64,000 bases of DNA from Dicyema japonicum (GCA_011109175.1 RDEW01000008.1:408369-472368); one strand, 5' to 3'. Numbered from the stretch's first letter, positions 1 to 10,575 are shown. A program made the numbers and translations. The notes: a model not told the origin generated them from the letters alone.

Positions 1-5
1 TTTAG

Positions 6-212
6 TTTCTGTTTGATGATGGATGGCACACGTGGATTGATTTTGAAAGATTTCACCAACTAAATGATCAGTTTAATAAAACTGGCATTTGTTTTACTTC
101 TCTCGACTATTCTGTGTTGACCCCCAATTGGGCACAATATGGAGCCAAAGAAAAGGGTTTTGATCCTTTACATGAGAGATTTATTCGTAAACACAAGACT
201 GTTGTGGCTTAA
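6..212 (+). CDS. 3' terminal exon of an unidentified gene (partial)
   Basis: A reading frame open from the left edge ends at TAA 210-212 and encodes about 68 residues. It starts directly after TTTAG, which would serve as an intron acceptor. The peptide is rich in aromatic residues (FDDGWHTWIDFERF, TPNWAQYGAKEKGFDP) and ends in a basic stretch, HERFIRKHKTVVA. This composition looks like a folded protein, not random translation of AT-rich DNA. I do not recognise the family. The rest of the gene lies outside the window. Confidence 0.5.
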   Translation, partial: FLFDDGWHTWIDFERFHQLNDQFNKTGICFTSLDYSVLTPNWAQYGAKEKGFDPLHERFIRKHKTVVA

Positions 213-1616
213 CATTCTATTTTTTCGTATTTTGTATTTGGATTAATTTATTTTTATTATTTTTTGGTTAAAATAAGATAGAGTTTGTGGAGAGTGAACC
301 ATGGACCACAGTAAGAAATTATTCTGTTTATGCACTAAGTCATTTTAATTCGGATATCACTTTTTGTTCTCTGGTTTCAATTCATATTAAAACGTTTTCT
401 ATATAGTCACACACAAAAAAGTATTTCATCAAATCTTAAGCTTTTGTAGACATTGCCAGAAATGGTTTCTTTCTCTTAATTTCAATATTTTCACTATAGT
501 CACACTTGAATAAAGCGTCGAGATAAAAAATTGGGTACACACTTTTTACCACTTGTAGTGTACAACCTAAATTGATTTTTTAGTTAAGTTCCGATCTCTT
601 ATTACATACCAAGCGTCAACAAAGTTCATGCATCTAAAGCTCAGGTTTATTTGACATATTTTAGACGACAACATCGTCAGCATCAATTATCTATTTATTG
701 ACCTATTTAGGATGAGGAAGGTTAGACATAAGGACGATTTGCAAGGAAATCAATCAGCTAGCTCCTTTCTTTTGTATCATTTTTCCACTTCGCAATGATC
801 GATCTGATTCTGTTTAGCATGGTCGGTGATCTTTATTATTAATACAAAATAAAAAGGTCATGAAGCGGCCGCCCTGACCTAATTTTAGCACAATTATCTC
901 TCTGTTATGTAGCTTTCTAATTTAGCTAAGGATGAAAACGAACAAACCCTACTATCTGTAGCTTCAAGGTATTGTAACTTTTATTTTAGTGTAACCATAA
1001 TGCAACGCGACATAAACAATTATCAACAGAAAAAAATCATGCAGTTCCTTTCTAGTATCTCTGTTTATAAATAATGAACTTTTAAAAAACACAAAAGACT
1101 CAAAACTCTGTCATAAGGACAATTACCGGCTGTCTAAAAACATCTCTAACTGACAGCCTACAATAGGTATCCTAAATTCATCCAATCAGGGACTACTTAG
1201 TTGTGTTTGGTCCGATTATCCAGCCCACAGCATTTAGGTTTCAACAGATAAAATGGAGATCATCCCAATACAAGGCTCGCATTCTCCACCAGTTTTGGAA
1301 AAATATTATCAATCAGTCTGTTTTATATACAATTCGACTTGTCGCATTTTCTTTATATTTTTATTAATTTATAATGTACAATTTTTAGACTTTTTCTTAC
1401 GATATTGAGAATCATCCAATAAATAGTTTAAAACCCGTATTATATTGATTTTCTATCTTTTGACAAATATTTTATCTAAAAAATCTTTGTAAAATCTCTA
1501 AATGATTTAGCAAACGTATAAAGTAATAAATTAATAACTCAAATGTTTTCCGATGGTTCATTTGTATACTTTATGTTGGTATTATTTGATTTAGTATATT
1601 CCAGAATAAATATTGT
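213..1616. other. Intergenic, no gene seen
   Basis: AT-rich sequence with stops in all frames. I found no spliced reading frame, conserved protein motif or transposon signature here. It separates the rightward gene end at 212 from a leftward coding exon ending at 1617. Confidence 0.4.
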
Positions 1617-1870
1617 TCAATCAATTATTAACACAGGAACATGCATATTTGATGAAAACTCATAACTATTATTCTTAATTCTCCACATTGGCTCAATCAT
1701 CTTTACAGGCTCCATGACGTCTTTGATGTTCCTTCTAGGCTCTTCAATTAATTTATAGAGCTGACTGCCCACTTCTCCCGACAGTCTTTTCTGATTACTC
1801 TTGAGATTCGAGTATTCTTGTATTTGTCAGCGGAAATCACCTCGTTTTAGTATACGTATAGGACGATTTG
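1617..1870 (-). CDS. C-terminal exons of an unidentified coiled-coil-like protein (partial)
   Basis: On the reverse strand a short exon (about 1841-1870) encoding RPIRILKR joins in frame, across a 24-nt GTGATT...CAAG intron (1817-1840), to an exon of about 66 codons. That exon encodes EYSNLKSNQKRLSGEVG, then IEEPRRNIKDVMEPVKM, and ends at the stop 1617-1619. The peptide is charged and helical-looking with no stops. The upstream exons could not be resolved: an AG acceptor sits just beyond 1870 but no convincing donor was found. The intron size matches the other genes in the window. Family not recognised. Confidence 0.45.
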
Positions 1871-2367
1871 CCTATGTTTATTTTTACTGTGACAGAATCA
1901 TTATGCAGTATCCCCCTTCATTTTGAATTCTTCTATTTTTGTGATTAAAATGCAAATTTACTTTCCATAAATCATTCTTTGTATTTATACTGTGTTCAAA
2001 TTATTTCCATTCTGCTGATTGTGAGCAGGTTTAGTGTTGCTTTTTTCTTAGCCACTTGATACATTCTTCGAGTTCCAAGTTGATTCTCATTAATAATATG
2101 TCCCAATATAATCTTATAGTTTTATTCTGTTCATCAAAAATTTATTATCATAAATCACAAAAAATTAAAACAGGAAATTGCAATGATGTATGATAAATAA
2201 TCATTTTTATAAGCGCTTGTCATTTTTGAAATTTTAGATGTGAATATGAAAAATTCTATTTTATAAACTTTTTAGTTAAATGGATGAAATATATAACCCC
2301 ACAATTCTACTTCCCAGGCATACACATAATATTGTAAAAATATTAATTTTCATAATTATTTAATACA

Positions 2368-2775
2368 CTAATAATCATAAAATAATAAATGCCTGTTGTG
2401 TTTTATATCAACTATTTCTTGTTTTGCCTTAACTATTTCTTTGTCAATATTATATATCAAATTATCAGTAAAATTGTAGATTTCTTTTTTATAATTTTCT
2501 AGTGGTTCCAAAGTCTTGAAATATAATAAAAATAAAACATTAATTCCATTAGGAACCCATATAGTCTTGACTCCACAGAGAAGATCATTGAAATATGACA
2601 ACCAATTTACTCGTAGTATTATTTCAGGCTTTGTTTAAAACATTATAATTACAGTAGTTTTATGTTTGGCCGCCACTTTGTTTAGTGTGTCTTCTGGTTG
2701 AACCACATATTCACATAAAGGTACATCCATAATGGATGACACTGAAAAGCTACCATAACTAACATTATTTGTCAT
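2368..2775 (-). CDS. Small LysM-domain protein
   Basis: Three exons give 119 residues. Introns are 2629-2652 and 2515-2538, both 24 nt, GT...AG. The ATG at 2775 is the first in-frame methionine. Residues about 23-70 form a LysM module: CEYVVQPEDTLNKVAAKH, then ..PEIILRVNWL.., then TIWVP. It has the YxVQxxDTL start, the central helix pair and the final hydrophobic strand seen in intracellular LYSMD and OXR1-type LysM domains. The last 45 residues are a charged helix (ENYKKEIYNFTDNL.., DKEIVKAKQEIVDI). No signal peptide is visible, so a cytosolic protein is likely. LysM domains classically bind N-acetylglucosamine polymers, but the cytosolic animal proteins have no clear ligand. Seen: exons and motif. 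Inferred: LYSMD-like identity. Confidence 0.78.
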
Positions 2776-3060
2776 CAAATTAGATAATATTAAATAAATA
2801 TTTTTAATTTATATTTAAATATTTTAATAGATTACACATTAACGATGGTAATTTAATAATACAATTATGACTAATAATAATAATAATGACGAGGGATCAA
2901 CACCGAGCAAAGATGAGAGTCTTTATCCAATTCGTCGGGATCACTTAGTTTAGTTTTTTCGGTTTAACAGTGGTCTTTGAAATTTAATTTTAATTAATGA
3001 CGTAGTTAATACTAGTTTATAATATTCATTTGAAAACTAACAGCTATTCCTTATAATTAA

Positions 3061-3450
3061 ATTAATTGTTTGCAAAGCTTCCCTCCGATAGCGTCATTGG
3101 ATCCACCTCACTGAGGAGACATCCAATGCCTGGCCGGCATCAAGAGGATACACTATTCTTTCCCCGGGGACAATGTCGTTACCTGGAGACTAGTTCTGGA
3201 NTTCATTTGAAAACTAACAGCTATTCCTTATAATTAAATTAATTGTTTGCAAAGCTTCCCTCCGATAGCGTCATTGGATCCACCTTACTGAGGAGACATC
3301 CAATGCCTGGCCGGCATCAAGAGGATACACTATTCTTTCCCCGGGGACAATGTCGTTACCTGGAGACTAGTTCTGGAACGCTGGAACGAGCCAGGATCAA
3401 GGAGTTAGTTAGTTTGGTTACCCTTGGTCTTTGGAATAATTTTAATTTAA
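3061..3450 (+). repeat. Dispersed repeat R1, partly doubled across a single N
   Basis: The stretch 3022-3200 is repeated almost identically at 3202-3376, separated by one N at 3201. The sequence contains CGTCATTGGATCCACC, GAGGAGACATCCAATGCC and TGGCCGGCATCAAGAGG. Diverged copies of the same block occur at 5308, 6628, 23450, 27175, 27870 and 51400 in both orientations, which makes it a dispersed element about 200 nt long. It has no coding potential. The doubling at the N is probably an assembly join. Confidence 0.75.
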
Positions 3451-3556
3451 CAGATTTATTTGCTCACTTTTTTTTCTTTTTATTAATATAATAATTATGT
3501 TTTCCTTACGTAATTTTCTAAATACTTATTCTATTTTTATCTCATAGTACAGTAAA

Positions 3557-3831
3557 AACTCTCGAATCTGCCGCATTTTTATAAATAATTTTTTTCATTT
3601 TCTTATCTTTATTTTTTTAATTCAAAAAACTTCTACACGAGACAAAGCTCTCCATGCAAAAGCATTTGCAAGATGAAGAGACAAGAGCATAAATACTCTC
3701 GAATCTGCCGCATTTTTATAAATAATTTTTTTCATTTTCTTATCTTTATTTTTTTAATTCAAAAAACTTCTACACGAGACAAAGCTCTCCATGCAAAAGC
3801 ATTTGCAAGATGAAGAGACAAGAGCATAAAT
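3557..3831 (+). repeat. Tandem duplication, about 138-bp unit
   Basis: The block beginning CTCTCGAATCTGCCGC and ending AAGAGACAAGAGCATAAA occurs twice head to tail with essentially no differences. The second unit runs straight into the Tigger transposase fragment. Lack of divergence means a recent event or an assembly artefact. Confidence 0.8.
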
Positions 3832-4750
3832 TATTGAAGGATCAAATATCGATACTGCTTTGTTCAAATATGACTGATAAACTAACACCACTCGTAATTG
3901 GAAAATTCAAAAACCCTAGATGCTTTAAAAATTTTAACTACCAAAGATTTGTAACTTATAATAATTCTAAAAAAGCATGGATGGACTCCAGGTTATTCAA
4001 TAAATTTTTGTTTGAATGAAATGTCAGGTTGGCTAAAGGAAAGCGCAAAATATTACTCGTAATCGACCAATGTCCATCTCACAAGATTTGTACAGATTCA
4101 CAGCAAATTGAAATAATGTTTTTACCGGCAAGTGCTTCATGTTTTTTACTGCCGATGGACCAAGGAGTCATTAAGACATTCAAGACTTCAATAAATTCAA
4201 ATTTCTTGAAATTATTGAAAAAATTGACTCGAAAAATATCTACATGTAAAGAAATAAGCCTTAAGGATGCTATAATTAATCAAGCATGGAAAAAGCTAAA
4301 TAGTACAACAATTATAAACTGTTTTCGAGAATGGACCCAAAATTTTATTAAAAAATTAATGACGAGTATTTGTCTGAAACTTATAAAGAATTCGTGTCAA
4401 GACTACAAATAAATGATCCAAATCTAGAAGATGAGTTTCTTCTCTATGAGTATACTGAGATTGAAGACATCCTGGAAAATTTGGATGAAAATGATAATGA
4501 AGGCACAGAATGCATTAATTTTGGAGAACAAAAGAATGAACAAGTCTTTTTAGATGCAATGAATGCTGTCTATCCATTGATAAAGTACTTTAAACAGAAG
4601 GATGAAGTTAACTTAAATGTCCTCAATCTCATTGATAATGTTAGTAGAAACATCGGTTTTGATAAAAGGACAAGTGAGATTACTTTAGTAGTGGTTGGAG
4701 TCACTTCTCAGGAGATGCTGAAGGTGGTTAAGATAGAAAAACTTCATTAA
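3796..4750 (+). pseudogene. pogo/Tigger-type DDE transposase remnant
   Basis: Translated fragments match the catalytic half of a Tigger (pogo, Tc1/mariner superfamily) transposase. They run in order: LLCSNMTDKLTPLVIGKFKN, then YNNSKKAWMDSRLF, then ILLVIDQCPSH (the second catalytic Asp), then LPMDQGVIKTFK. Intact transposases cut and paste their own DNA element. This copy is broken: a TGA interrupts the frame at 4017-4019, where the family has a Trp, and a frameshift near 4370-4410 moves the acidic C-terminal part (LQINDPNLEDEF.., ENLDENDNEGTE) to another frame. The N-terminal DNA-binding domain is missing. No terminal inverted repeats were identified. Confidence 0.85.
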
Positions 4751-4821
4751 TACGACCTCCTCGCTGGAGAATTATCTCAAATATACATTGCGAAAGTTAA
4801 AATTATTCCTATTGTTTTGAC

Positions 4822-5131
4822 TTGGGAGGGAATTGTAAGTTCTACAAGTCATATATGGATGTTTTGGATGTGGATGTAATTCCGAGGGCACATATTCAAT
4901 CTTTTGTGTTAAAGAAAACTCTTGAAGACATATTAGTGGAGTACTCACATGGGATGAACTTTCAAGAGAGTGATGTTAGTGAAGTCATTCATTTCCTCAA
5001 CAAGTTGAGGATGACGGAATCGTCCCTATAGAACATCAATACTGGACTGAAGATCAGATTGGTGATGGTGACCAAGAGATTGCAGTTAGAGAGCTAAGAA
5101 ATGAGTCAAAACGAAAGAGAATAAATTAATA
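4822..5131 (+). CDS. Unidentified reading frame, probably transposon-associated
   Basis: An open frame of 69 residues from 4822 (DVIPRAHIQSFVLKKTLEDI, HGMNFQESDVSEVIHFLN) stops at 5031. A frame encoding EHQYWTEDQIGDGDQEIAV continues to 5131 in a different phase. The second half is present again at 6262-6450, with a small insertion. It lies directly after the Tigger remnant and may be the end of the same or another element. There is no recognisable domain. Confidence 0.25.
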
Positions 5132-5307
5132 CAGCCAATCAATTTTAAATAGTTTATTCCTGACTTTTGGTTTTTGTATGGTGTTTTTATCTCAAATGTC
5201 TAACTTTAATGGTGTTCATTTTTGTCATAGTCTACACAAAGTAACTGACATGTAGTTTGTGTTATTATTATTAACACAGAGATAAATGTTAACAATTAAC
5301 ACTAATT

Positions 5308-5512
5308 AAGTGTACCCAGTTCCCACTGTCACGGAAACAGAGTCCTTCCAATATCACGCAAGTCCATCTAGAAACTGCATAAAAAGAGAAGTCTATTTTT
5401 TGCAGTTGTGGGTACCCCTCCAATGGAGTGGGAGAGTGCAAAGTATCCTTTTGTGTTACCCTAGTACTGGGTGTAACAAGACGCCACTTTATTCGAAAAG
5501 GGAAGAGTATGA
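5308..5512 (-). repeat. R1 dispersed repeat copy (reverse)
   Basis: Shares CCCAGTTCCCACTGTC, the CTCCAATGGAGTGGG block and the AACAAGACGCCACTTTATTC end with 6628-6833, and in diverged form with 27175-27380. Non-coding; short frames on either strand here are chance. Confidence 0.7.
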
Positions 5513-5769
5513 ATAGTAGAAACAAATAAAAATCTTCAATCAAATAGTCACATGCCACCCCTTCCTGTTTTGACATTCAGCCGCAACCGTTTCCTCAATG
5601 GGAATCAATATTTCGTTTTTCGCCTCAATTTGCATGCTCTCTAAAGTCTGTATATACGCTTTCACTCACTACTCCGCTTCAGGGACATTCAGATGGCCTT
5701 TAATGAATCTTGAGACAATTCTATCTCAAGTCATGACAACAGGAACTATTATCACCATTAATACTGAAT

Positions 5770-5965
5770 TTTACGGAGAGCCATACTAGCTATAGCTCTT
5801 TCTAGGTAGGACACAAACTTTATTTAAGTAAAGAAAAGATTTTATAACTAATTGTTTAAGGAGAACCAAGCTCCACACTTCTTTTTCCTTTTTGTTGGGT
5901 GTGAATCTTTTATAGACAATCTGGTTCCGCTGTGAAATGTTCACTGCGTTGTGAATTATCCCAAG
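5770..5965 (-). repeat. SINE-related 3' segment
   Basis: Contains, on the reverse strand, the order ATTGTCTATAAAAG.., ..CACACCCAACAAAAAG, ..TTCTTTACTTAAATAAAG, AGCTATAGCTAGTATGGC. The same order is found at 7090-7285, 10300-10575 and 39425-39729. It is a 5'-truncated member of the SINE family whose tRNA-like head is visible only in the 39.7-kb copy. Confidence 0.65.
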
Positions 5966-6627
5966 TTTATTGGCCAGCAAGTCATAGTTGTGGAACTTGT
6001 CCACTTCAACCTCCTTGAGGCAATTTTGAGAAATGATCCCTACCTCAATAATTTGAGACAACAAATTCGACTGAGTGAGTGAGTTTTCTTGTTTTTTCTT
6101 ATCGCATACTGAGAACATATATGCAAACATTTGATCACTTCATTATACGCATTCAGCATTCTTCCGCACATAGTTGAAAAGTGGTCGAATCTTCTTTACT
6201 GAGTTGAATTGACCGTATTTAGTTTCTCCATTATAAAAAAGTTGTGATCTTCTAGAATNAGTACTGACATGGGATGAACTTTCAAGAGAGTGATGTTAGT
6301 GAAGTCATTCATTTCCTCAACAAGTTGAGGATGACGGAATCGTGCCTATAGAACATCAATACTGGACTGAAGATCAGATTGTTTAATGGTGACCAAGAGA
6401 TTGCAGTTAGAGAGCTAAGAAATGGGTCAAAACGAAAGAGAATAAATTAATACACCCAATCAATTTTAAATAGTTTATTTCTGACTTTTGGTTTTTGTAT
6501 AGTGTTTTTATCTTAAATGTCTAACTTTAATGATGTTCATTTTTGTCATAATCTACACAAAGTAACTGACATGTAGTTTGTGTTATTATTATTAACACAG
6601 AGATAAATGTTAACAATTAACATTAAT

Positions 6628-6833
6628 TAAGTGTACCCAGTTCCCACTGTCATGGAAACAAAGTCCTTCCAATGTCACGCAAGTCTATCCAGAAGCTGCA
6701 TAAAAAGAGAAGTCTATTCTTTGCAGTTGTGGGAACCCCTCCAATGGAGTGGGAGAGAGCAAAGTATCCTTTTGTGTTACCCTGGTACTGGGCGTAACAA
6801 GACGCCACTTTATTCGAAAAGGGATGAGTATGA
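6628..6833 (-). repeat. R1 dispersed repeat copy (reverse)
   Basis: Second member of the doubled 4.9-7.6 kb block, over 90% similar by eye to 5308-5512, with a few changes such as GTCATGG for GTCACGG. Confidence 0.7.
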
Positions 6834-7089
6834 ATAGTAGAAACAAACAAAAATCTTCAATCAAATAGTCACATGCCACCCCTTCCTGTTTTGACATTCA
6901 GCCGCAACCGTTTCCTCAATGGGGATCAATATTTCGTTTTTCGCCTCAATTTGCATGCTCTCTAAAGTCTGTATATACGCTTTCACTCACTACTCCGCTT
7001 CAGGGACATTCAGATGGCCTTTAATGAATCTTGAGACAATTCTATCTCAAGTCATGACAACAGGAACTATTATCACCATTAATACTGAA

Positions 7090-7285
7090 TTTTACGGAGA
7101 GCCATACTAGCTATAGCTCTTTCTAGGTAGGACACAAACTTTATTTAAGTAAAGAAAAGTTATTATAACTAATTTTTTAAGAAGAACTAAGATCCACACT
7201 TCTTTTTCCTTTTTGTTGGGTGTGATTCCTTTATAGACAATCTGTTTCCGATGTGAAATGTTCACTGCGTTGTGAATTATCCCAA
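7090..7285 (-). repeat. SINE-related 3' segment (second copy of doubled block)
   Basis: Near-identical to 5770-5965, with GATTCCTTTATAGACAATC in place of GAATCTTTTATAGACAATC. It belongs to the same SINE family as 10300-10575 and 39425-39729. Confidence 0.65.
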
Positions 7286-7580
7286 GTTTATTGGCCAGCA
7301 AGTCATAGTTGTGGAACTTGTCCACTTCAACCTGCTTGAGGCAATTTTGAGAAATGATCTCAACCTCAATAATTTGAGACAACAGATTCGACTGAGTGAG
7401 TGAGTTTTCTTGTTTTTTCTTATCGCATACTGAGAACATATATGCAAACATTTGATCACTTCATTATACGCATTCATCATTCTTCCGCAAATAGTTGAAA
7501 AGTGGTCGAATCTTCTTTACTGAGTTGAATTGACTGTATTTAGTTTCTCCATTATAAAAAAGTTGTGGTCTTCTAGATTA

Positions 7581-8255
7581 TCAAAAAACAAGCAGATGTA
7601 GCCTTCTTTTAGTTCTGGGGGAGTTATTTCTATATATTAGCCACCCGCTAGATTTAACAATATTCTTGAGAAGATAATCATGTGAATATTCATTATCCTT
7701 TTGGATCTTCAATGTTTTACTTTCGAGAAATGAATTCTATTATAAGTGTAAAATTAATGTAGAATTTTCAATATTTTAGTCATTAATTTGCATAAAATAA
7801 AGTTTGTTAATAATTGATTAAATAAATATAATTAAGGGTGGTCGCTCTCATTTACCATCACTTTGTAAGGAAATGCGAGTCAACTCCTCTCCCGCTTAAC
7901 CCTTTACTTCCTCACAAAAAATTGTAAACATAAACAAAATTTGTGTTAAGTGAAAAGTATCCTCGTGAATATTAATAAATTTACCAAACTTGTAATACAT
8001 ATTGCGATTATTCAAAATAAAACTAATTTTAAGGTGTATTTAATTTTATTAAAATTGATACTTTTTTTAGTAGCTTATTATTAACACGAGTAAGGAAACT
8101 TCTTTGATATTGTGAGTAGTACCATCATTTTATAAATTTTCTTAATGTCTTAAATTAAATTTAATTATAGGCAGACGCAACTATAGTAATTAAAAAGATA
8201 GTAAATTTCTCGCATTTCGAGAGTTGTATACTTTAATTATCGTTAGTTTTACTAA
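7581..8255 (+). other. AT-rich upstream region of the GCM gene
   Basis: No coding signal on either strand. It ends in TTTTACTAA directly before the proposed GCM start codon, so the promoter should lie here. No TATA-type or other element can be singled out in such AT-rich sequence. Confidence 0.4.
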
Positions 8256-9579
8256 ATGGATATAGTAAGTGTGAATTTAAATGTTAGTTGACAGAATTAA
8301 TAGAGTGGCCAGACGGTGATATAAATGTCATCTACAAAAGAGATTTGAAGGATGCTATAAGCCATCTTACTGGTTGGGTGATGATGAACAACAACAATCA
8401 CTGTCAAGAAATTCTCCAAAAATCATGTAGAGGTAACTATTATTCTTAAAATTGGTGTCATTCTCTGTTCAAATAAATGTGCTAAAAATGAAAAATATAT
8501 GATGATTCGACCTGCAACTACAAATCGTAAACTTTCCCTTCAAACCAAAAAGAAATGCCCAGTCTGTATAAATCTGATTATTATTTTAGGAGGAATGCAA
8601 ACACTTTATTACCAATAATGTAAAGGAAACGATAGTTACCCAGTCACACATTTTTGGCAATTAAAAGGTTGTTTTATTAAATTTGAATTAGATGGTAGAA
8701 TTAATTTTAGAGCTAAAGGTACTCATGATCACCTAAGACCTCCTAATCCTAAACCACCAGCATTTGCTGTGGAAAAATTACTTGAATTTCGTTCACGTAA
8801 TCCAGACGTTACATCCGAAGAAATTTCAAAAAAATTTGTGATCATTTTACTAATTTAAGGGAGAACAAATTCACGAGGCATTTAAGGCTCCAGCAGTAGT
8901 CAGTCGAATACTTAAGGAAAATGAAATTATTTTTTCAAATTATTGAGGTAAAATCTCACTCATGAAGAAATCATATTCGTTTCATAAAAAATATAGTCAA
9001 ATGCCTATACAAGAATCCAGGGACAATCACAACCATCATTTAAACCAAAATCAATACCACCAAGATAGACATTCGAATCCAAGTCAAGTAGGCTTAAGGC
9101 AAGTAGTAAGTCAGTCCATTCAGCCGTTGGTTTTTCCGTCAGATCAAAATAATATGGTATACGGACCGATGCAGTATAGAGACACACGACTATTCCAAGA
9201 AACAAATTTTATGCAATCTGGATATGTAAATAGTATGGTACATCCTTCACAACAATTATGTGTATATAATGAAAACAGTACAAGGTCACAATTCAGTCAG
9301 TCGTATCCTAGAAATGATAGTTACGATACGATGTTTCATAATTCAAGAATGGGATATTTACCAAATTATTCAAATCAATATAGTAATCATCAAAATTATA
9401 ATTTCGTGCCTATGAATATAAACCCAGTAAATGGAATGATGAACGAACAAATGACTAGTAATAGAAACTATCCATATTCAACTCAAAATATGTATAATTT
9501 TCATAATGAAGATCCTGATCATCAAACATCAAATACTAATCCATCTAGAAGAAATAACTCCATAACACAAGAATATTAA
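8256..9579 (+). CDS. gcm: GCM-domain transcription factor
   Basis: Spliced translation gives a GCM DNA-binding domain: IEWPDGDINVIYKRDLKDA, SHLTGWVMMNNNNHCQEIL, QKSCRG-VILCSNKCA, RPATTNRK, CP-EEC, then YPVTHFWQLKGCF, INFRAKGTHDH. These are the zinc-ligand Cys/His landmarks of glial-cells-missing factors, which occur only in animals and regulate transcription in the nucleus. Exons: 8256-8264 (Met-Asp-Ile), 8288-8432, 8455-8561, then 8590 onward. Introns are 23, 22 and 28 nt, with one more 22-nt intron after SEEISKKF. The last exon is a 200-residue Gln/Asn/Tyr/Ser/Met-rich tail typical of a low-complexity activation region. Oddities: the second intron lacks AG (GT...TG), and one-base frameshifts are needed near 8610-8623 and near 8900-8946. 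It could be a live gene with sequencing errors, or a recent pseudogene. Confidence 0.86.
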
Positions 9580-9828
9580 TTAAAAACTAGACATTTTTAT
9601 ATTTTCATTTTTTTCTTTTTAGAAATTAATACTTTTTAGTCTATTAATTTTGAAAACTAGTATAATTTTCACAATGAAGACCCTGATCATCAAACATCAA
9701 ATACTAATCCATCTAGAAGAAATAACTCCATAACACAAGAATATTAATTAAAAACTAGACATTTTTATATTTTCATTTTTTTCTTTTTAGAAATTAAAAC
9801 TTTTTAGTCTTTTAATTTTAAAAACTAA
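9493..9828 (+). repeat. Tandem duplication of the GCM gene 3' end, 168-bp unit
   Basis: The last ~29 codons plus the start of the 3' UTR of the GCM gene (9493-9660) are repeated at 9661-9828 with only a few substitutions. The second copy contains the same coding stretch (NEDPDHQTSNTNPS) and stop but lies beyond the gene's own stop at 9577-9579. Confidence 0.85.
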
Positions 9829-10299
9829 AGTTTAAAACAGTAAGAAAATGACTATTTTCAAAAATATAGATTTTTACAAATAAGCTAAAACTTTGGAAGT
9901 TTGGTTACCCTTAGTCTTTGGAATAATTTTAATTTTTTAATTTTAACTCATCAATTAAAAAATGATCCTTCCTTTAAAAATGGCATTTTATGCTAAAAAA
10001 TTGCCCTACCGACGAGTTTAAAGCAACATTTCAATTATCAGTAAAGATGAATATCACCTCACAAACCTTTCAATTTACTTCCCTCACTTCTTAATGAATA
10101 ATTGAGTGAGTTGAATTTTCTTTTAATAAGATATAAAGTTGGAAAGTACAAGATTATTTAAGAGATCGAGTTACACAATTTTGGAAATTGTTCTTTAATC
10201 TTTAATTCTACCAAAACTAAGAAATTGATGTATTTTGAAGTTAATTTCATAATTATTGAGATCTATTAATTCAATGTAACGAGTGCCGGGGAAATGGCC
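9829..10299. other. Intergenic; short R1 tail near 9899-9942
   Basis: Mostly AT-rich non-coding sequence. The stretch TTGGTTACCC-TAGTCTTTGG-AATAATTTTAATT at 9899-9942 matches the end of R1 at about 3411-3450, so a short 3' fragment of that repeat is present. No genes seen. Confidence 0.45.
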
Positions 10300-10575
10300 T
10301 GATGATTCTTAATTAGAATTTTGCTATTGTACATTCCGGATGAAGGTTCCACGAATCTGCGATGCTTTGGTTTGACGAGTGACGCCGAACATCTCACTTC
10401 GTAATCGGATCATCAACAAAAGGACTCACACCCAACAAAATTACAATATGAAGAGCATTCTTTGGTTCTCCCTCGTCGATTAGTTAAGGTAACTGTTCTT
10501 TACTTAAATAATGTTTGTCCTTAAATAATGTTGAAGAAGCTATAGCTAATATGGCTCCTCGTAAAGTTCAATATT
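10300..10575 (+). repeat. SINE-related copy (forward)
   Basis: Reads GAAGGTTCCACG-ATCTGCGATG, GACGAGTGACGCCG, GGACTCACACCCAACAAAA, TTCTTTACTTAAATAATG and AGCTATAGCTAATATGGC. This matches, in reverse orientation, the 39425-39660 element and the 5.8/7.1-kb segments. The tRNA-like head is not convincingly present. Confidence 0.6.

Larger units (their letters stand above)
4938..7580. repeat. 1.3-kb block present twice around a single N
   Basis: Sequence 4938-6258 reappears at 6260-7580 with scattered substitutions and small indels, including the end of the unidentified frame, an R1 copy and a SINE-like piece. The only interruption is one N at 6259. The second copy begins with the same AGTACT..ACATGGGATG context as the first. 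The arrangement is what a scaffolder produces when two overlapping, slightly different contigs (haplotypes or error variants) are placed end to end. A genuine tandem duplication cannot be excluded. Confidence 0.85.

Noticed and set aside
860-875. GCGGCCGC near 866 as vector or linker contamination
   Set aside because: An 8-bp site alone is not evidence; flanking sequence is ordinary AT-rich DNA with no vector sequence.
4017-4019. TGA inside the Tigger transposase as stop-codon readthrough or a variant genetic code
   Set aside because: Native genes in the window use TGA, TAA and TAG as stops and none needs a sense TGA. The transposase has other lesions, so this is simple decay.
5786-7451. Two 114-residue reverse-strand frames that look like a duplicated gene
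   Set aside because: They overlap SINE-related repeat sequence and are doubled only because of the single-N assembly join; no domain or splice support.
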